From Euclidia mi (lineage: Eukaryota > Arthropoda > Insecta > Lepidoptera > Erebidae): a stretch of DNA of 64,000 nucleotides. The DNA lies in contig OX123185.2 of assembly GCA_944739405.2 (NCBI GenBank), positions 12,372,973-12,436,972 of the forward strand, written 5' to 3'. The notes beneath the pieces were generated by a model. That model did no database searches. It was given only the letters and a program-made list of their open reading frames with translations, and was not told the origin of the DNA. The position numbers and the translations under genes are program-made. Positions 22,540 to 33,570 of this stretch are shown piece after piece. Every line of letters begins with the position of its first letter. The first letter of the stretch is position 1.

Positions 22540-22908
22540 TTAGCTACATGCGGCCACCAGAATTGATGCAGAGCCATCAGAGTTGCAGGTGTTGTGCCCG
22601 TCCAATTCACACCGGAGTGTATTGCGTCCGAAAGGATTGGATTGGTTGAAAAAAAAAGGCATTGTGTCCTCAATACGTGGCGTGGGAAATAACATACGTC
22701 GCTTGCCTGTGGGAATCCTACGAGGATATGCATTTGCGATGCAATTACTATTAGTGGGAGCTTGTACGCAAATGTTGCTAGGAATACGAAAGATGTACGT
22801 GGAATTTATCATTTCGCTGATTACTTTACTGCTAGCTTTTGTAACGAAAAATGCAAAGTTATTGAAAAGTGAATTATTACTCCACTGACAGCTCAACTTC
22901 AGAAGCAA
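22540..22908 (-). other. Unassigned open frame, 122 codons
   Basis: The stretch is less AT-rich than its surroundings and open on both strands (minus 22908-22540; plus 22583-22888, 101 codons). The minus frame includes FRIPSNICVQAPTNSNCIA and GKRRMLFPTPRIEDTM. No domain, start context or splice signal decides between the strands. It may be an exon, a transposon remnant or chance. Confidence 0.2.
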
Positions 22909-22990
22909 TTAGACAGATTCCGATGTATCATATTTTATGTATCATAGAGATCACTTGCTTAAGGATGAAAGAAATATATGAACATCATTC

Positions 22991-23897
22991 TGTATATAAA
23001 CAGCACCTGCCCACCAAGATGGCCAAGTGCAGGTTGGCAGACTAACTTGACTTTCGAGAACATTATGGCGACCTCTCAGATATTCAGGACGTTTTCCTCC
23101 ATCATTTAGCAAGCGATAATAAACAATTTAATCCACGGATCTCTGCCTTTTCACCGAAAATTGTTCAGCCGATTATCACTTGCCAACTAACATTTCGCAG
23201 AATTTTATTTCGCAGAATAATCATTTGCCAACTAGTGATATAATTTTGTTTTTATTTCCCAACCTCACAGTTGCCAACTTTACGTTTGGTCTTCCTTTTA
23301 TTGTTGCAGTTCTAACCTAACCGACGTAGCATATTTAAATGCCTTGTGTAGTGAAATAAAAGCGATTAAATTTGGTTCTGGCACTTCGCCGGCCGCTGCC
23401 GCGGCACGCTCGCTTCGCTCGCTCGGCTCGTGCGTTGTGGTCGCAGTTCTAACCTAACCTAACCAGCCATTGTTTCAGTTGACGCGCATTGTTTATCAGC
23501 ATACTAACCTAACCTAACCGATTCCTTTCGATTTCACCTGAACTTCCCGAAACATCACCTGAACAGACGAAACGTTATTCGTCTAAAAGTTGTCAGGCCT
23601 AATAATTTGACAAAAGATAAATGCCCAACCGTTTTTTGTCATTACAATAATGAGCTTAACAATAATTCTACCAAATGAAACGTTGTCATACAAAAATTTG
23701 ACAATCGTTAGTCGTCAAAGTGAAAAATAGGCGAAACCTTGGTTGGCAAGTGATAATCGGGCAAACAATATTTGGCGAAAAGGCAGGATCCCTTAATCCA
23801 CACATAACTTCAAAACTGCATAGGTGCACGTCATGGGTCTGAATCCGATACCCTCTGTGCAGCAGTCCATTGGTCTCTCCATTGGACTATCGCTGCC
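22991..23897 (-). mobile_element. SINE-B split by a MULE-like element
   Basis: The SINE-B tail (22991-23136: GGCCAAGTGCAGGTTGGCAG, TTTCGAGAACATTATGG) and head (23793-23897: ATAGGTGCACGTC, CTCTCCATTGGACTATCGC) are separated by a 656-bp insertion. The SINE resumes after repeating the nine bases TTAATCCAC. Confidence 0.75.
23137..23792 (-). mobile_element. Non-autonomous MULE-like element, copy 1
   Basis: Ends are inverted repeats of about 45-50 bp: left GGATCTCTGCCTTTTC, right complement GGGATCCTGCCTTTTC, both continuing into CCGATTATCACTTGCCAA. The 9-bp duplication TTAATCCAC sits at 23128-23136 and 23793-23801. Nine-base duplications with long inverted repeats starting in G are typical of Mutator-like elements. 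No transposase frame is present. The interior has a CpG-rich core and three clusters of the CCTAA pentamer. It lies in the opposite orientation to the copy at 34792. Confidence 0.8.
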
Positions 23898-24280
23898 ATT
23901 ACATTATGCATACCCAAGACCTAAACTGCAGATCTTTAAAGCTGTAGCTCTTAAAGTACCTATTTTAAATGGTAATTGTATATGGGTAGAGCCAACTAGG
24001 AAGATAGTTATATTGCCGTAGATAATTATATTGGCAAATGTGTGAGGCAATGTCATGAATAGTTTAGTTGGTAGAATGGCGACACAGTTTGCCAACCTTT
24101 GCATAATGGTTGGCTACATCGTGATTTTTCTTTGTAATACAATATGTTCTGTTGGGCTATCGATATTTTCATTTTACTGGCGGATATTCTTTAATATTTA
24201 TAAAAATATATATAATGAATAAGATTTTCACCCAGGACAAATTCTTGTGTGATATGCATGATTATGTGTGCTGTAACTGT

Positions 24281-24418
24281 TGTTCTCGAAAGATATGTAA
24301 AGTAGTTGAACCCGCGCTTGGCTAGCGTGCTGGAATATGGTATTGCTCTTCTCACAGTGAGAAGATACCTCTGCCAACCGTGGGACACTTTATATACCTA
24401 CATGGCTGATGATGATGA
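24281..24418 (+). mobile_element. SINE-B 3' tail
   Basis: It contains TGTTCTCGAAAGATATG, GGCTAGCGTGCTGG, TCTTCTCACAGTGAGAAG and GGCTGATGATGATGA, the SINE-B tail without a head. Confidence 0.55.
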
Positions 24419-24420
24419 GG

Positions 24421-26201
24421 TATTATAAAGATATTTATTAGTTATCTACTTACCGTAGTACAGGCTCTGCCTAGTTTGGTAACAGATGACCGTGTCTGAA
24501 TCGTCCTAGAATGTAACATTATCGGTTATATAATTGCACAATCAAAACGTGCTACTTTGAGTCCAAGAATCTCTATATTACGCTAGAATCTCTTGATTGC
24601 CAATAAAACATTTTTATCACTAGGGTATCACAGCATTAGTAGGCTACTTATTTAGAGATTTCCTACAAGGAATTACAGCTGCAGAAAAATAATGTACTTG
24701 AAATAGAAATTCCTTGGATACAATAAAAGTAATACAACGTCATGTCTTCTTTACGATGAACTAATAAAACAGGATGTGAGTTATATTAATTTTTTTTAAG
24801 ACTAGATAATACTTATCTTTGGATCGCTAAAAATACGTGGAATTGAATGTGTTAAAGCTATTTAAAATATTTACTGTTTATTTTTATACAATATTTGTTT
24901 CATATATAATAATATATCAAAAATATACGTTACATAGCGAAAACCCGAGCATTGAAATATTAGTACGTACTACCTACTGAGGTTATTTTGGCAAGGGTGT
25001 TACGTTTTATTTTATTACTAGTAATTAAAATTGCATTTATATTTTGGTCTACATTTGTTGTGGTAACGTAATCTTTTTGAGTAAATGTATATTTGTATGT
25101 TATGGATTAGGCTTAGATGCAGTAAACTGATGACTATCGCCATCATCAAGACTGTAGCTTTGAATCCCAGAGTATGCTGGAGTCAACTGATGAGCATACT
25201 TGCGTAAAGCCTATGTTTTACTTACGTAAACCCAGGTTTAGTCTATCTTTCATCATTATTCGAATAAAATACTTTAAATTACATTCAGTTCTAACTTACA
25301 GCAGCAGTTTAATGTATTCCTTATGTTATAAGTAATATATTAAAATATAAATCTATGTTATGGGACGTTATAAAATCATTGCCGCTTTGTATAAAATACA
25401 CAATAATATTATCTAACATATACCAAAATATACAGCAGATATAAAAAGTTATTACCTATAATATTGCAAATTTTATATTATGTAGTTATAACACATCCGC
25501 TTTTAAAAAGCGGTTATATAAAATATTAAAAGTAACATAATTTACTAGGTTCCTACATCCAATAGAAACAATAATAAATATTAGCATAAAATATATTGCT
25601 AGCTCTATATACAATTCCATGTTTAAAATATTTTCTGCATGACTTTGACATTCAGTCTTTGGAAAGTCGATGGTTAGACATTTCACCATTTTGCGCAAAA
25701 ATCGTTTAGATCGATTTTGTCTTCATAATCAGATAATATAGAATCAGTGACCAAACAATTCTGATTGACAGTATTACCTGACGATGCTGAAATTATCGTG
25801 TACGATGCCGTAAATTAAAACTTATAAAAATTTAATTATATAAATACATGGTGTAGATCTTGAAAATGTTTAATGCTATATGTGTTTAATCTGTAATGTA
25901 TGTGTTTAGTTAGCCACATCAACTTTAACTTTTACAAAAATATTTAACGTCTCCTAAAACCACATGTCACAAATTTGTAGAGCATAAAAAATACCAAAGA
26001 TCAACCCGAAATCATCAGGCCTTTAAAATGTTGTCGTATAGTTTAATAAAATAATGCATCAATGATATAATAGTATAGTTTTAGTTCAATTTTTCTTCTC
26101 TTACACATACTCGTTGGCACCTCATATCTATCGGCCTTTCGGTCTAAATTAAATTCATAACAAGATATTTAAAGTAAATTAACAATATGAACAGGTTCTC
26201 G
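24421..26201. other. AT-rich stretch downstream of the Ig gene
   Basis: Very AT-rich with no domain-bearing frame. On the minus strand it lies 3' of the last Ig exon, so it should include that gene's 3' UTR. I could not fix a polyadenylation site. Confidence 0.35.
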
Positions 26202-26281
26202 TCACGTCATCATTCGTAGCTGAAGTAAACTGATGACTAAAGATGTGATGAGAACAGTCTTTGTGCAGCTCGTGTGGTATC
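26202..26281 (-). CDS. Ig-domain surface protein, last exon (hydrophobic C-terminus)
   Basis: The acceptor TTTCCTTTTTCAG precedes 26281. The exon enters in phase 1 and reads GYHTSCTKTVLITSLVISLL, then QLRMMT and TGA at 26204-26202. A short polar stretch, a hydrophobic run of about 14 residues and a very short tail fit a GPI-anchor signal or a C-terminal membrane anchor. This supports a cell-surface protein. Phase 1 matches the donor of the 51-bp exon upstream at 26606. The exon is intact. Confidence 0.65.
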
Positions 26282-26332
26282 CTGAAAAAGGAAATATATT
26301 AAGTCGTCATAGTCAAGATGAAGTGCCATGGA

Positions 26333-26480
26333 GGCAGCGATAGCCGAGTGGATATACCAACAGACTGCTATACAGAGGGTATCGGGTTCGAATCCACGGC
26401 ACGCACCATTGACTTTTCGAAGTTAAGTCGAATTTAATTGTTAATTATCCAGCTATATTGTCCCAGCTGTCATGAATGTA
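26333..26480 (+). mobile_element. SINE-A/B head
   Basis: GGCAGCGATAGCCGAGTGG (A box), GGTTCGAATCC (B box) and CACCATTGACTTTTCGAAG, then a decayed body. It lies in an intron of the Ig gene, opposite to it. Confidence 0.65.
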
Positions 26481-26605
26481 CAGGTAGTCGTACAACGTCA
26501 TACATTTCTTTAGAAGAATCATAAATGGAGTTTTAATACGAAAACAACTAAGTATCGTTCTTTATGATATTTTCAATTGCCATTTAAAAATAAATGAATT
26601 CTTAC

Positions 26606-26656
26606 CGAAGTCTGTCGCCGGCTGCACTGAAGTTTCCGATGATGTGGGCGGAGGAT
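26606..26656 (-). CDS. Ig-domain surface protein, 51-bp linker exon
   Basis: A 51-bp exon lies between a CATAG acceptor and a GTAAGA donor, in phase 1 at both ends, so it can be included or skipped without changing frame. It encodes PPPTSSETSVQPATDF, a proline/serine/threonine-rich stretch expected between the last Ig domain and a membrane anchor, and likely to be O-glycosylated. A symmetric small exon in a linker is a plausible alternative exon, but that is inference. Confidence 0.6.
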
Positions 26657-27185
26657 CTATGCACCAAACAATTTTATATTATTAGAGAGATACTTGGAAA
26701 ATAAAATACAGACATGCCTTTAAAGTTTAATGTTCTCCATACGTGCTTGGGCGTTTCTATTAGTTGTTTACAAAACGTTCTAGACTTCGATTCATATTGT
26801 CTAGATTAGACTATAAAAAATATTATTAGCTATCTATAGAATATTGTTTAATAAAACTCAAATGTTTGCAAATGACTAGTATGCACGGCACGTGCAGAAG
26901 TATACAATACTTCTGCGCGTCGGTCTGTCCATGACTTTAGAAGCAGGCTATGGTTTTTTACTTCATTTTTATGAGCGTTATGATGACTATATATTTCAGG
27001 TCAAAATTAATGTCTCTAGATAGCAAGAAATCATTGAATTATCAGTCATTATTTCCAAGAATAGTTTAAGTATGTAGTATGTCAGTTAGTAGTCTTCCCA
27101 TCTCTCCTCTAAGCTAATCACATGGATCAAAAGCAATTCACTTCTCAATAAGTTTTTTACAACCTAACTTACTCAGGACTCTAAC

Positions 27186-27317
27186 CTCTATAAAATATAT
27201 CCCTCTTCCTGCTGTAGTAGTTGGCAAGTGGGACCTGCATGTCGCACAAGATCTCGACGGTCGGGGGTAGCGCGTCGATGCGGACCACGGACGTCGTTAG
27301 CGCGGTGTAGCGTCCAT
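27186..27317 (-). CDS. Ig-domain surface protein, exon for second half of Ig domain 2
   Basis: The 132-bp exon is in phase 1 at both ends. It reads GRYTALTTSVVRIDALPPTV, then EILCDMQVPLANYYSRKRDI and FYR. The pattern GRY, alternating strands, then C followed by a short strand and a basic Y..R..IFY end, is the back half of an Ig domain in an insect surface-protein family. The cysteine would pair with that in NIICSVEGVFPKP of the exon at 32255-32347. The acceptor (AGTCATAG) has a weak pyrimidine tract and the donor is GTTAGA, so borders are less certain than the reading frame. A longer overlapping frame (27382-27188) is a shadow. Confidence 0.65.
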
Positions 27318-27398
27318 CTATGACTTTGATCGATGATTACGCGTTCACTTGTCTGAGGACAACGTGATTGTTGGGATTGCATTGGGTATTTATTTAAG

Positions 27399-27600
27399 GG
27401 AGGAGGAGAGACTAATATACTGCTACACAGAAGATCTCGGGTTTAAACGATGACTTTTCCAACACACATTGTCAATTATCATGACCATTGTGGTGCATAT
27501 GACCTAAAACTCCTTACAGTACATGGGCCCTAACCCTATTCTTATAGGTTAGGGTACATGCAGCGCAGTGGGACATATTATATACAGAGTTGATATTATT
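27399..27600 (+). mobile_element. Decayed SINE-B
   Basis: Degenerate order of SINE-B blocks: CTCGGGTTTAAACGATGACTT, GTCAATTATC, CAGCGCAGTGGGACATATTA and AGAGTTGATATTATT. It lies within an Ig-gene intron. Confidence 0.35.
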
Positions 27601-27913
27601 ATACTGTAGCAATACGATGAAATATACTAAAATAACGCTACGATTGCAAAGTATTCAAATGTGAACTAAATTCCATTTCCAATGCAACTATTTTATGTAA
27701 ATATTTTCGTTTGTATGTCAAATTGGCTTACTGAATTTATATTAATCTGATCAATACCCCAGATTGATGAGAAGATTGGTGTGATCTGTTAGCTAGGACT
27801 TACCGAATTATTTTTTAGCTTTCAGTACATAACCTAACTACATATTCTTTTATTGTAATAAAACCGTTTAACATAAAAAATGTTTTTATTTTATTTTATT
27901 TTTAGTATAGTAA

Positions 27914-27957
27914 TGAATTCTTTATGACATGAATGTATTCTTTATGACATGAATGTA
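27914..27957. repeat. 20-bp tandem duplication
   Basis: ATTCTTTATGACATGAATGT occurs twice in a row after a (TTTTA)n run. Confidence 0.7.
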
Positions 27958-27999
27958 TAATTATTGGTAATGTTTGTTAAAATTAATAATGCAAATTCT

Positions 28000-28904
28000 A
28001 TAAATTAAGCATGAATTGTCTTCAATATTACATGTAATAAATATTTTGCATGTCGGACACCTTTTCCGACGCAGTATGTGATGTGCTAACCGTAAACATA
28101 ACAACTGTAATCTACCATACAGCAAGCGAAATAAACATTTCATTTCATTTCGTGAAATGGCTATCGCTGTAATCACTATTCCGTACGCCCACTCAATGCC
28201 AAAAGAGACACAGTACTAAGTATACTGTCACTTAGTATCAACTTTGATTCAACCCACTCACGATGAAATTAGTCCAACAATCAAAACCTACGACTTCTAT
28301 CTCTTTATGAATCCAGAAATAGTAATTAGCGTATCTTAATCTTAGTAGAAACAAGATATCTAAGTATCAATTTATTATTTCCAGCCTTAATGCAACTATT
28401 CTTAGACAAGCTTCTAAGAACTGTAAGCTTTAATAGCCTAACTTAGTGTTGATGTTGTTGTGAACTTTCAAGAGCTGATGTTGGTCCAATAATCTGTGTG
28501 TTCCTATTACTAATAAATTATGCTGTATAAGGCTCATGAAATTGGTAACATAGTTTAGCTAAGTAAATCTTGTATAATAATTTAAAGCAAAAAAACCTAT
28601 GTCATTTGTATTACACCTTAGAAGATTTCGTGGTATTGAATCCTGTCAATTGCACTAAGGTTCCTTTGAATCTATAGTATCAGATAAATAGTAATTTTCT
28701 ACGAGCGTGACTCTATTTGAGGAGGGAACTAAATATTCACTTGGTGTCATCGTCGTTGAGATCCACAAACCATGAGAACCTATTATTTTTGTCCTTCTTG
28801 GATAACCAGACAAAAATTGAAAAACATAGTCAATATGTATACATACATAATAATTGTACATCAACAAATTACCAAGAATTGTGCTCTTCAAACATGAGAA
28901 TACA
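28000..28904. other. Intronic stretch, nothing recognised
   Basis: AT-rich sequence in the intron between the two Ig2 exons. Short frames at 28176-27961 and 28891-28655 (minus) have no domain. Confidence 0.3.
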
Positions 28905-29310
28905 ATAGAATATAATAGAATAATTATTTATTTGCTAGACACATGGTAAATACAGATGGTACAGTACGGCTTGTTTCACCTCTCAGTCGGCATGTTAAAA
29001 TTATACCTAAAATTATATGACAATAATTATAATGTTAAATGGTAATAAACAATTAACATTGTCACTAACCACTGCACCAAAATACATTCCATGGAACACA
29101 ATACTATAATACATCAAAATAAACAAGCAAAACAACAATCGTGAACAAAATAAAGAAGCTAATAAGTAACATGCAGAGTACAGATGCGTAGAAAGATGTT
29201 CAGTATTAAAGTAATATTACGACAAACTAAATCCACTCCGTCGGGTATGTGATCGCAGCGATGTCGGGGTTGTTAGCCAACTTTCTCGGAGCATCCAAAT
29301 TATTCAGTCT
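28905..29310 (-). mobile_element. LINE 3' end fragment
   Basis: On the minus strand the frame at 29308-29229 reads SFRLNNLDAPRKLANNPDIA, then AITYPTEWI and a stop. It is followed by a 3' region ending near 28905 in a TATTCTATTATATTC-type short tandem tail. This looks like the very C-terminus and 3' UTR of a CR1-like LINE. Only the end remains. Confidence 0.45.
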
Positions 29311-29866
29311 AAAACTCTAAGGTATGGAAACTTAGGTAAGAATATTTTGACCAACGCGTTGCGTTTTTATTTTATTTCCCAAATTGAATTGAGAGAATTG
29401 CGCTAATGGTATTGATGAAGAATTTCATAACAAGGCAAAGCGTGATTGGATATAATCGTTTTAAAGCTCACCAAAAATGGAGAGCTTTACTATTAAGTAA
29501 GTAGACTGATTTTACGTAGAATGAAGTTGTTAGTTAAATCGATATTACTTCTGTATCTGTAATTATTACAAATGTGAAAGTTTATATAATAGCATTTGTT
29601 ACTTTTATTAACATAACACGGAGGTGTATTCACGAGTGGAATTTTAATATCTTATTTGTTTTCATCCTTTTAAATTAGTTGACCGTAAATTTTGGCGGTA
29701 CAATTTTATTTCTTGAGCTAGAGTACTTATGGTATTGTTAAATTGTAAATGGATAATTAAAATTTTCGTCGCTTGAATTTGCAATTCTTGTATTTAAATT
29801 ATGTTCCACACACACTCAAAAATAGGAAAAGGTCGAAACAGAGTAAAAGCATTTTTTTCTTCTTAT
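29311..29866. other. Intronic stretch, nothing recognised
   Basis: AT-rich with no open frame, repeat border or exon that I can support. Confidence 0.3.
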
Positions 29867-30047
29867 GCTACTGCTACACCTGCGTTAGCGTTAACGTTAA
29901 TGGCGATGGCCAATAACGCGTTAGTTAACGCGTTAAAAAATCCGCATTGGAAATTAGTAATGTAACGCGTTAAAACGTTGGCCACATCTACGTAGCGCCT
30001 AAATTAACGCGCTAATTGACGCGTTAAGACGCAGGTGTAGCAGGAGC
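29867..30047. mobile_element. 181-bp MITE rich in AACGCGTTA palindromes
   Basis: Terminal inverted repeats of 20 bp, GCTACTGCTACACCTGCGTT on the left and the complement GCTCCTGCTACACCTGCGTC on the right, match at 18 positions. The interior has several TTAACGCG/CGCGTTAA palindromic units, so the whole unit can fold back. No target-site duplication is clear. It is much richer in CpG than its surroundings. Confidence 0.65.
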
Positions 30048-30728
30048 GTTAGAGTAATCAAAACGCGAGACGGTGTAGAAACAGTTACTAAATCATCCGG
30101 TTTCAATATAAGTGACTGTTACTTCATTAAATAACAAAAGACCATTTCTAGTATTTTAAATATTGTAAGCAAAACGCTGCCGTCCGTAATATGTACCCGT
30201 ATGTTTCGAGATTAAGGCACGTTCAAGTGATCCTATCCGGTATTATTCACGAACCAATCGGATGTCCGGATGTTCTATTCGTTGTGTGCCTTGCCAACCA
30301 ATTGATTGGAATTTATTTTGTATACAAACCAAACTTGTTACTTCTTTGTGATTACTATGTTTGTTGTAGTCTTGCATGTAAGTACGAAGTATTATGAGAG
30401 AGATTTTTGAGACTTGCATGTACAAAGTATATGAGAAAGATTCAGGAGTGTTTCGGATCAAAAGAGAGCCTTCAGACAAAAGCATAGTATTATTTAGAAT
30501 GGCTGGTTGGGTCTGGTTGTTAGTGATTTGTGTGGTTAGCCTAGGTCAAGGACCTAGGTTTGGTTTGCGCCCCTTGTAACAAGTAAAATCAATATTTATT
30601 TAGATAGTTTGTCTTTTTTGTGTCTGTAAGTAATATGGCTGATTTAAATATCTAGCGCAGAGAGGCGGTCACCTCACGGTTTCACATGGCTCTGTGTGTT
30701 GTGAGTTGTGTTAATATTTTCTGTAATT
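30048..30728. other. Intronic stretch, nothing recognised
   Basis: Frames at 30191-30397 (plus) and 30485-30243 (minus) have no domain. A stretch near 30652-30722 weakly resembles a SINE head. Confidence 0.3.
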
Positions 30729-30843
30729 GCCCAACCGCACTAAGCCAGCATGGTGGACTATGATTTTACCCATCTCATAGCGAGTAGAGGCGCGTGCCCA
30801 GCAGTGGAAGATTTTATGTACAGTACTACAGATGATATTATTA
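30729..30843 (+). mobile_element. SINE-B tail used as a target by SINE-A
   Basis: Blocks GCCAGCATGGTGGACTATG, CGTGCCCAGCAGTGGAAG and ACAGATGATATTATTA. Its last 19 bases are the target-site duplication of the next element. Confidence 0.6.
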
Positions 30844-31214
30844 TGAGGCAGCGATAGCCTAGTGGAGATACCAACAGACTGCCATGCAGAGGGTATCAGG
30901 TTCGAATCCACGGCGCGCACCAATGACTTTTCGGAGTTATGTGCGTATTGAATTAGTAATTATCGCTTGTCCCGTGCCTCGGAGAGCACGTTAAGCCGTC
31001 GGTCCTGGTTGTCATGAAGATCTTTGACAGTCGTTACAGGGCGTCAGTACTGACACTAGTCTAAACCATGAAATATCGCTGTCCCTTCGGATTGTCGAGG
31101 TCTGACAGGCAGTCGCTCTGTGGAAAAGCTAATATTCAGCCAAATCCGGTTAGACTAGTAAGCGGACCCCAGATTGAAAACTGGGATAACGCTAGGAGGA
31201 TGATGAGGATGATG
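30844..31214 (+). mobile_element. SINE-A, complete, with 19-bp target-site duplication
   Basis: This is the clearest SINE-A: head GGCAGCGATAGCCTAGTGG (A box) and AGGTTCGAATCC (B box), then CTCGGAGAGCACGTTAAGCC, GACAGGCAGTCGCTCTGTGG and a (GGATGAT)n end. ACTACAGATGATATTATTA is repeated exactly at 30825-30843 and 31215-31233. A duplication of this length is the mark of LINE-driven target-primed insertion. The identical flanks suggest a fairly recent event. Confidence 0.85.
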
Positions 31215-31259
31215 ACTACAGATGATATTATTAACGAGACAAAAAATATTTGGTAGGTA

Positions 31260-31942
31260 ATGTATACCTACCAAATATACGACACCCAATACGATTTACA
31301 CTACACGTTTACATATATGCACTTGCATGCAGCATTACCTCGTACCGTCAATCTCACAAAGCCATCAGCGTGTAAGCAGCGCGGTTCAATCTAGCATGCG
31401 GCCGTAACTCAAGTGTTGTGTGACATCTAACAGCCAACGCTCAGTCGAGCGGCACACGAGCTTTCAACTTTGATCTTGCATGGCTATGTGTGGTAGTTTG
31501 TGTCATTACTTGGATGTATATTTATTAGCGATACTGTAGTTATATTGCTTTGTATTAGCTATGGCTTATCACTTTATTGTTATATATGTATAAAGGTATC
31601 AAAAAACAAATGTTTTATATGTGTAAGATTGTGTATTCCGTTTTTGGAAATAATTATTAAATTAAATTAGAATAACTGATTAGAAGTTGTTCAAACAGTT
31701 TTTACGGAAACACGGCGATATTGATAATTGAAAAACGCAATAAGAGTGTAAGAGATTTTACCAGTTACGCCGTGGCATTGCAAATGTGTAGGAATAATAA
31801 AGTCAACAAACGATTTTGACTCTGACTATATAAAGCTGTCGAAATGTCAGGATTTAAAGCATTTCAAATACTATTGTATGGGGACTTGTTTGCAATACCT
31901 TCTTAAACAAAGTCGAGTGAAACTTAGCCTAGTTAAAGATTT
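31260..31942. other. Intronic stretch, nothing recognised
   Basis: No frame, exon or repeat border is supported. It lies in the Ig2 intron. Confidence 0.3.
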
Positions 31943-32175
31943 TCTACACTAATATTATAATGAGGAAAACCTTGTATTTTTGTTTGTAATGGATAAACTC
32001 AAAAACTACTGGACCGATTTTAAAAATTCTTTCACCATTAGAAAGCTACATTATCTGCGAGTAACATAGGCTATATTTTATTTTAGAAAAATAGGCGTCC
32101 GTAAGATATTTGGGTTTTTCGGGTACGCGAAGTAGTTCCCTCAGGACGCGGGGGAAACCGCGAGAAACGGCTAGT
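31943..32175 (+). mobile_element. Helitron-like element with both ends visible
   Basis: The 5' end is TCTACACTAATATTATAA. The 3' end has the stem CGCGG/CCGCG around GGGAAA, then GAGAAACGG and CTAGT. A hairpin about ten bases before a CTAGT terminus and a TC start are the Helitron signature. The internal AAACTACTGGACCGATTT block is shared with the other copies. It is non-autonomous and its left flank does not end in the expected A. Confidence 0.55.
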
Positions 32176-32254
32176 TTGTTATAATCCAATAGTTAAGAAG
32201 TTTTGACCGGTATGAAACAATATAATAATTCAAAAAAGATAAAATATTCAGAAC

Positions 32255-32347
32255 ATTCCCTATTTCCAGCGAGTATGACGAGCTCTGGTTTTGGAAATAC
32301 GCCTTCAACTGAACAGATGATGTTTAAATATTTATCGTCCAGACGGT
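32255..32347 (-). CDS. Ig-domain surface protein, exon for first half of Ig domain 2
   Basis: On the minus strand the exon reads RLDDKYLNIICSVEGVFPKP, then ELVILAGNRE. A hydrophobic strand, cysteine and V.G.FP.P turn form the front half of an Ig domain. With an acceptor at TTCAAG before 32347 and a donor near 32254, both ends are phase 1, compatible with the exons at 36250 and 27317. The acceptor has a poor pyrimidine tract and the donor (GTTCTG) is weak, so the right border is the least secure part. Confidence 0.55.
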
Positions 32348-32815
32348 CTTGAATCATATATTATCGAATTTTGTCTCAGGAACTGCAACAAAAAGAATAA
32401 TTTATTAGTGATGTGCAAATAAACTGTAACATAATGTCCGGTACCTACCGAATATGCGTCATAATACCGTCCATACGCTCGGCTAATCAGAGAAGGCCAT
32501 AGTCCGTGCTCGTGAAGTTTGCCATATTTGGTAATACACCGACACCAACTCTGATGGAGAGCTCTGGTATATAAAGGGGCCTACAGAGAGGCCGGCACCG
32601 CTACTGATCGTCACTCTGTCCGATCTACGTGCTACGTCTACGTCGTACGTGTATCCTTGTCCCAGCTGTGGGTAAGTTACTACATTTACTGCATTAGCGT
32701 ACTGCTCATCTCTTTACCTGCTAGCTGATGCCGGCTGGCGCCGTCTGCCTGACCCTATTGGTTGTAGCTCTCCTAATGCTGCTTCCCGTCAGGTTCCAGG
32801 TCCACCTTGCACTAT

Positions 32816-33392
32816 ACTCCTAAATCGACCGTACCCACATAAGGAGAATCCTCATGTGAATACGGTCGAACGCTACAATAAAACCATTGTTTCTACCTTA
32901 GCGGCGTTTATAGGAAATGACCAGAGATTATGGAACACTCTCCTACCTAAGGTGCAGTTTGCATTAAATTCCGCAGTTAATGAAGTCACGGGCTATACAC
33001 CTACTTTTTTAGTCTATGGACGTGAATTAGTTCCATGCGGCTCACGCTATGTGAACACTGACGCTGATGATATAGTATACATACATAGGGACGATTAAGC
33101 AGAAAATATAGGTCACTTATCAGGAGTATTTGACAAAGTTCAGGCACTCCTCATTCAAGCTCATGCTAGGAATTCCCAAACTTATAATTTACGCCGTAAA
33201 CCAGCTGAGTTTAATGTGGGAGACACTGTGTGGAAAAGGACTTTTTATCAGAGTGACAAGGATAAGTCCTTCTGTAAGAAACTAGCCCCTAAATTTGTGA
33301 AGTGTACAGCGATTACCAAAAAGTCGCCTCTCGTATACGAGTTGTCGGACGCGTCTGGAAATTATTATAATTATTGGGTTTTGGCACATAAA
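32816..33392 (+). pseudogene. Integrase C-terminal remnant of the gypsy-type element
   Basis: The frame includes NTVERYNKTIVSTLAAFIG, WNTLLPKVQFALNSAVNEVT, GYTPTFLVYGREL and, after an in-frame TAA at 33096-33098, KPAEFNVGDTVW and a GPY/F-like module ending YWVLAHKILK. The ER.N..I...L.. block and GYTPF..VYGRE are characteristic of gypsy integrases. The catalytic core N-terminal to this has been deleted. Confidence 0.75.
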
Positions 33393-33570
33393 ATACTTAA
33401 AACCTATACACTATGGCGCCCAACTATTTGTTACAAACCGTATAGGACTTTCCCTTCTTTCTTTCTATATGCCGTCTTAGCTTGGACAGTAACGGACTCA
33501 TAGACCTAACGCAGCTAGTTGGATTTTTCTTATTTAGCCACGTAAAATCCTCTCCTAAGACGGGCGGTAT

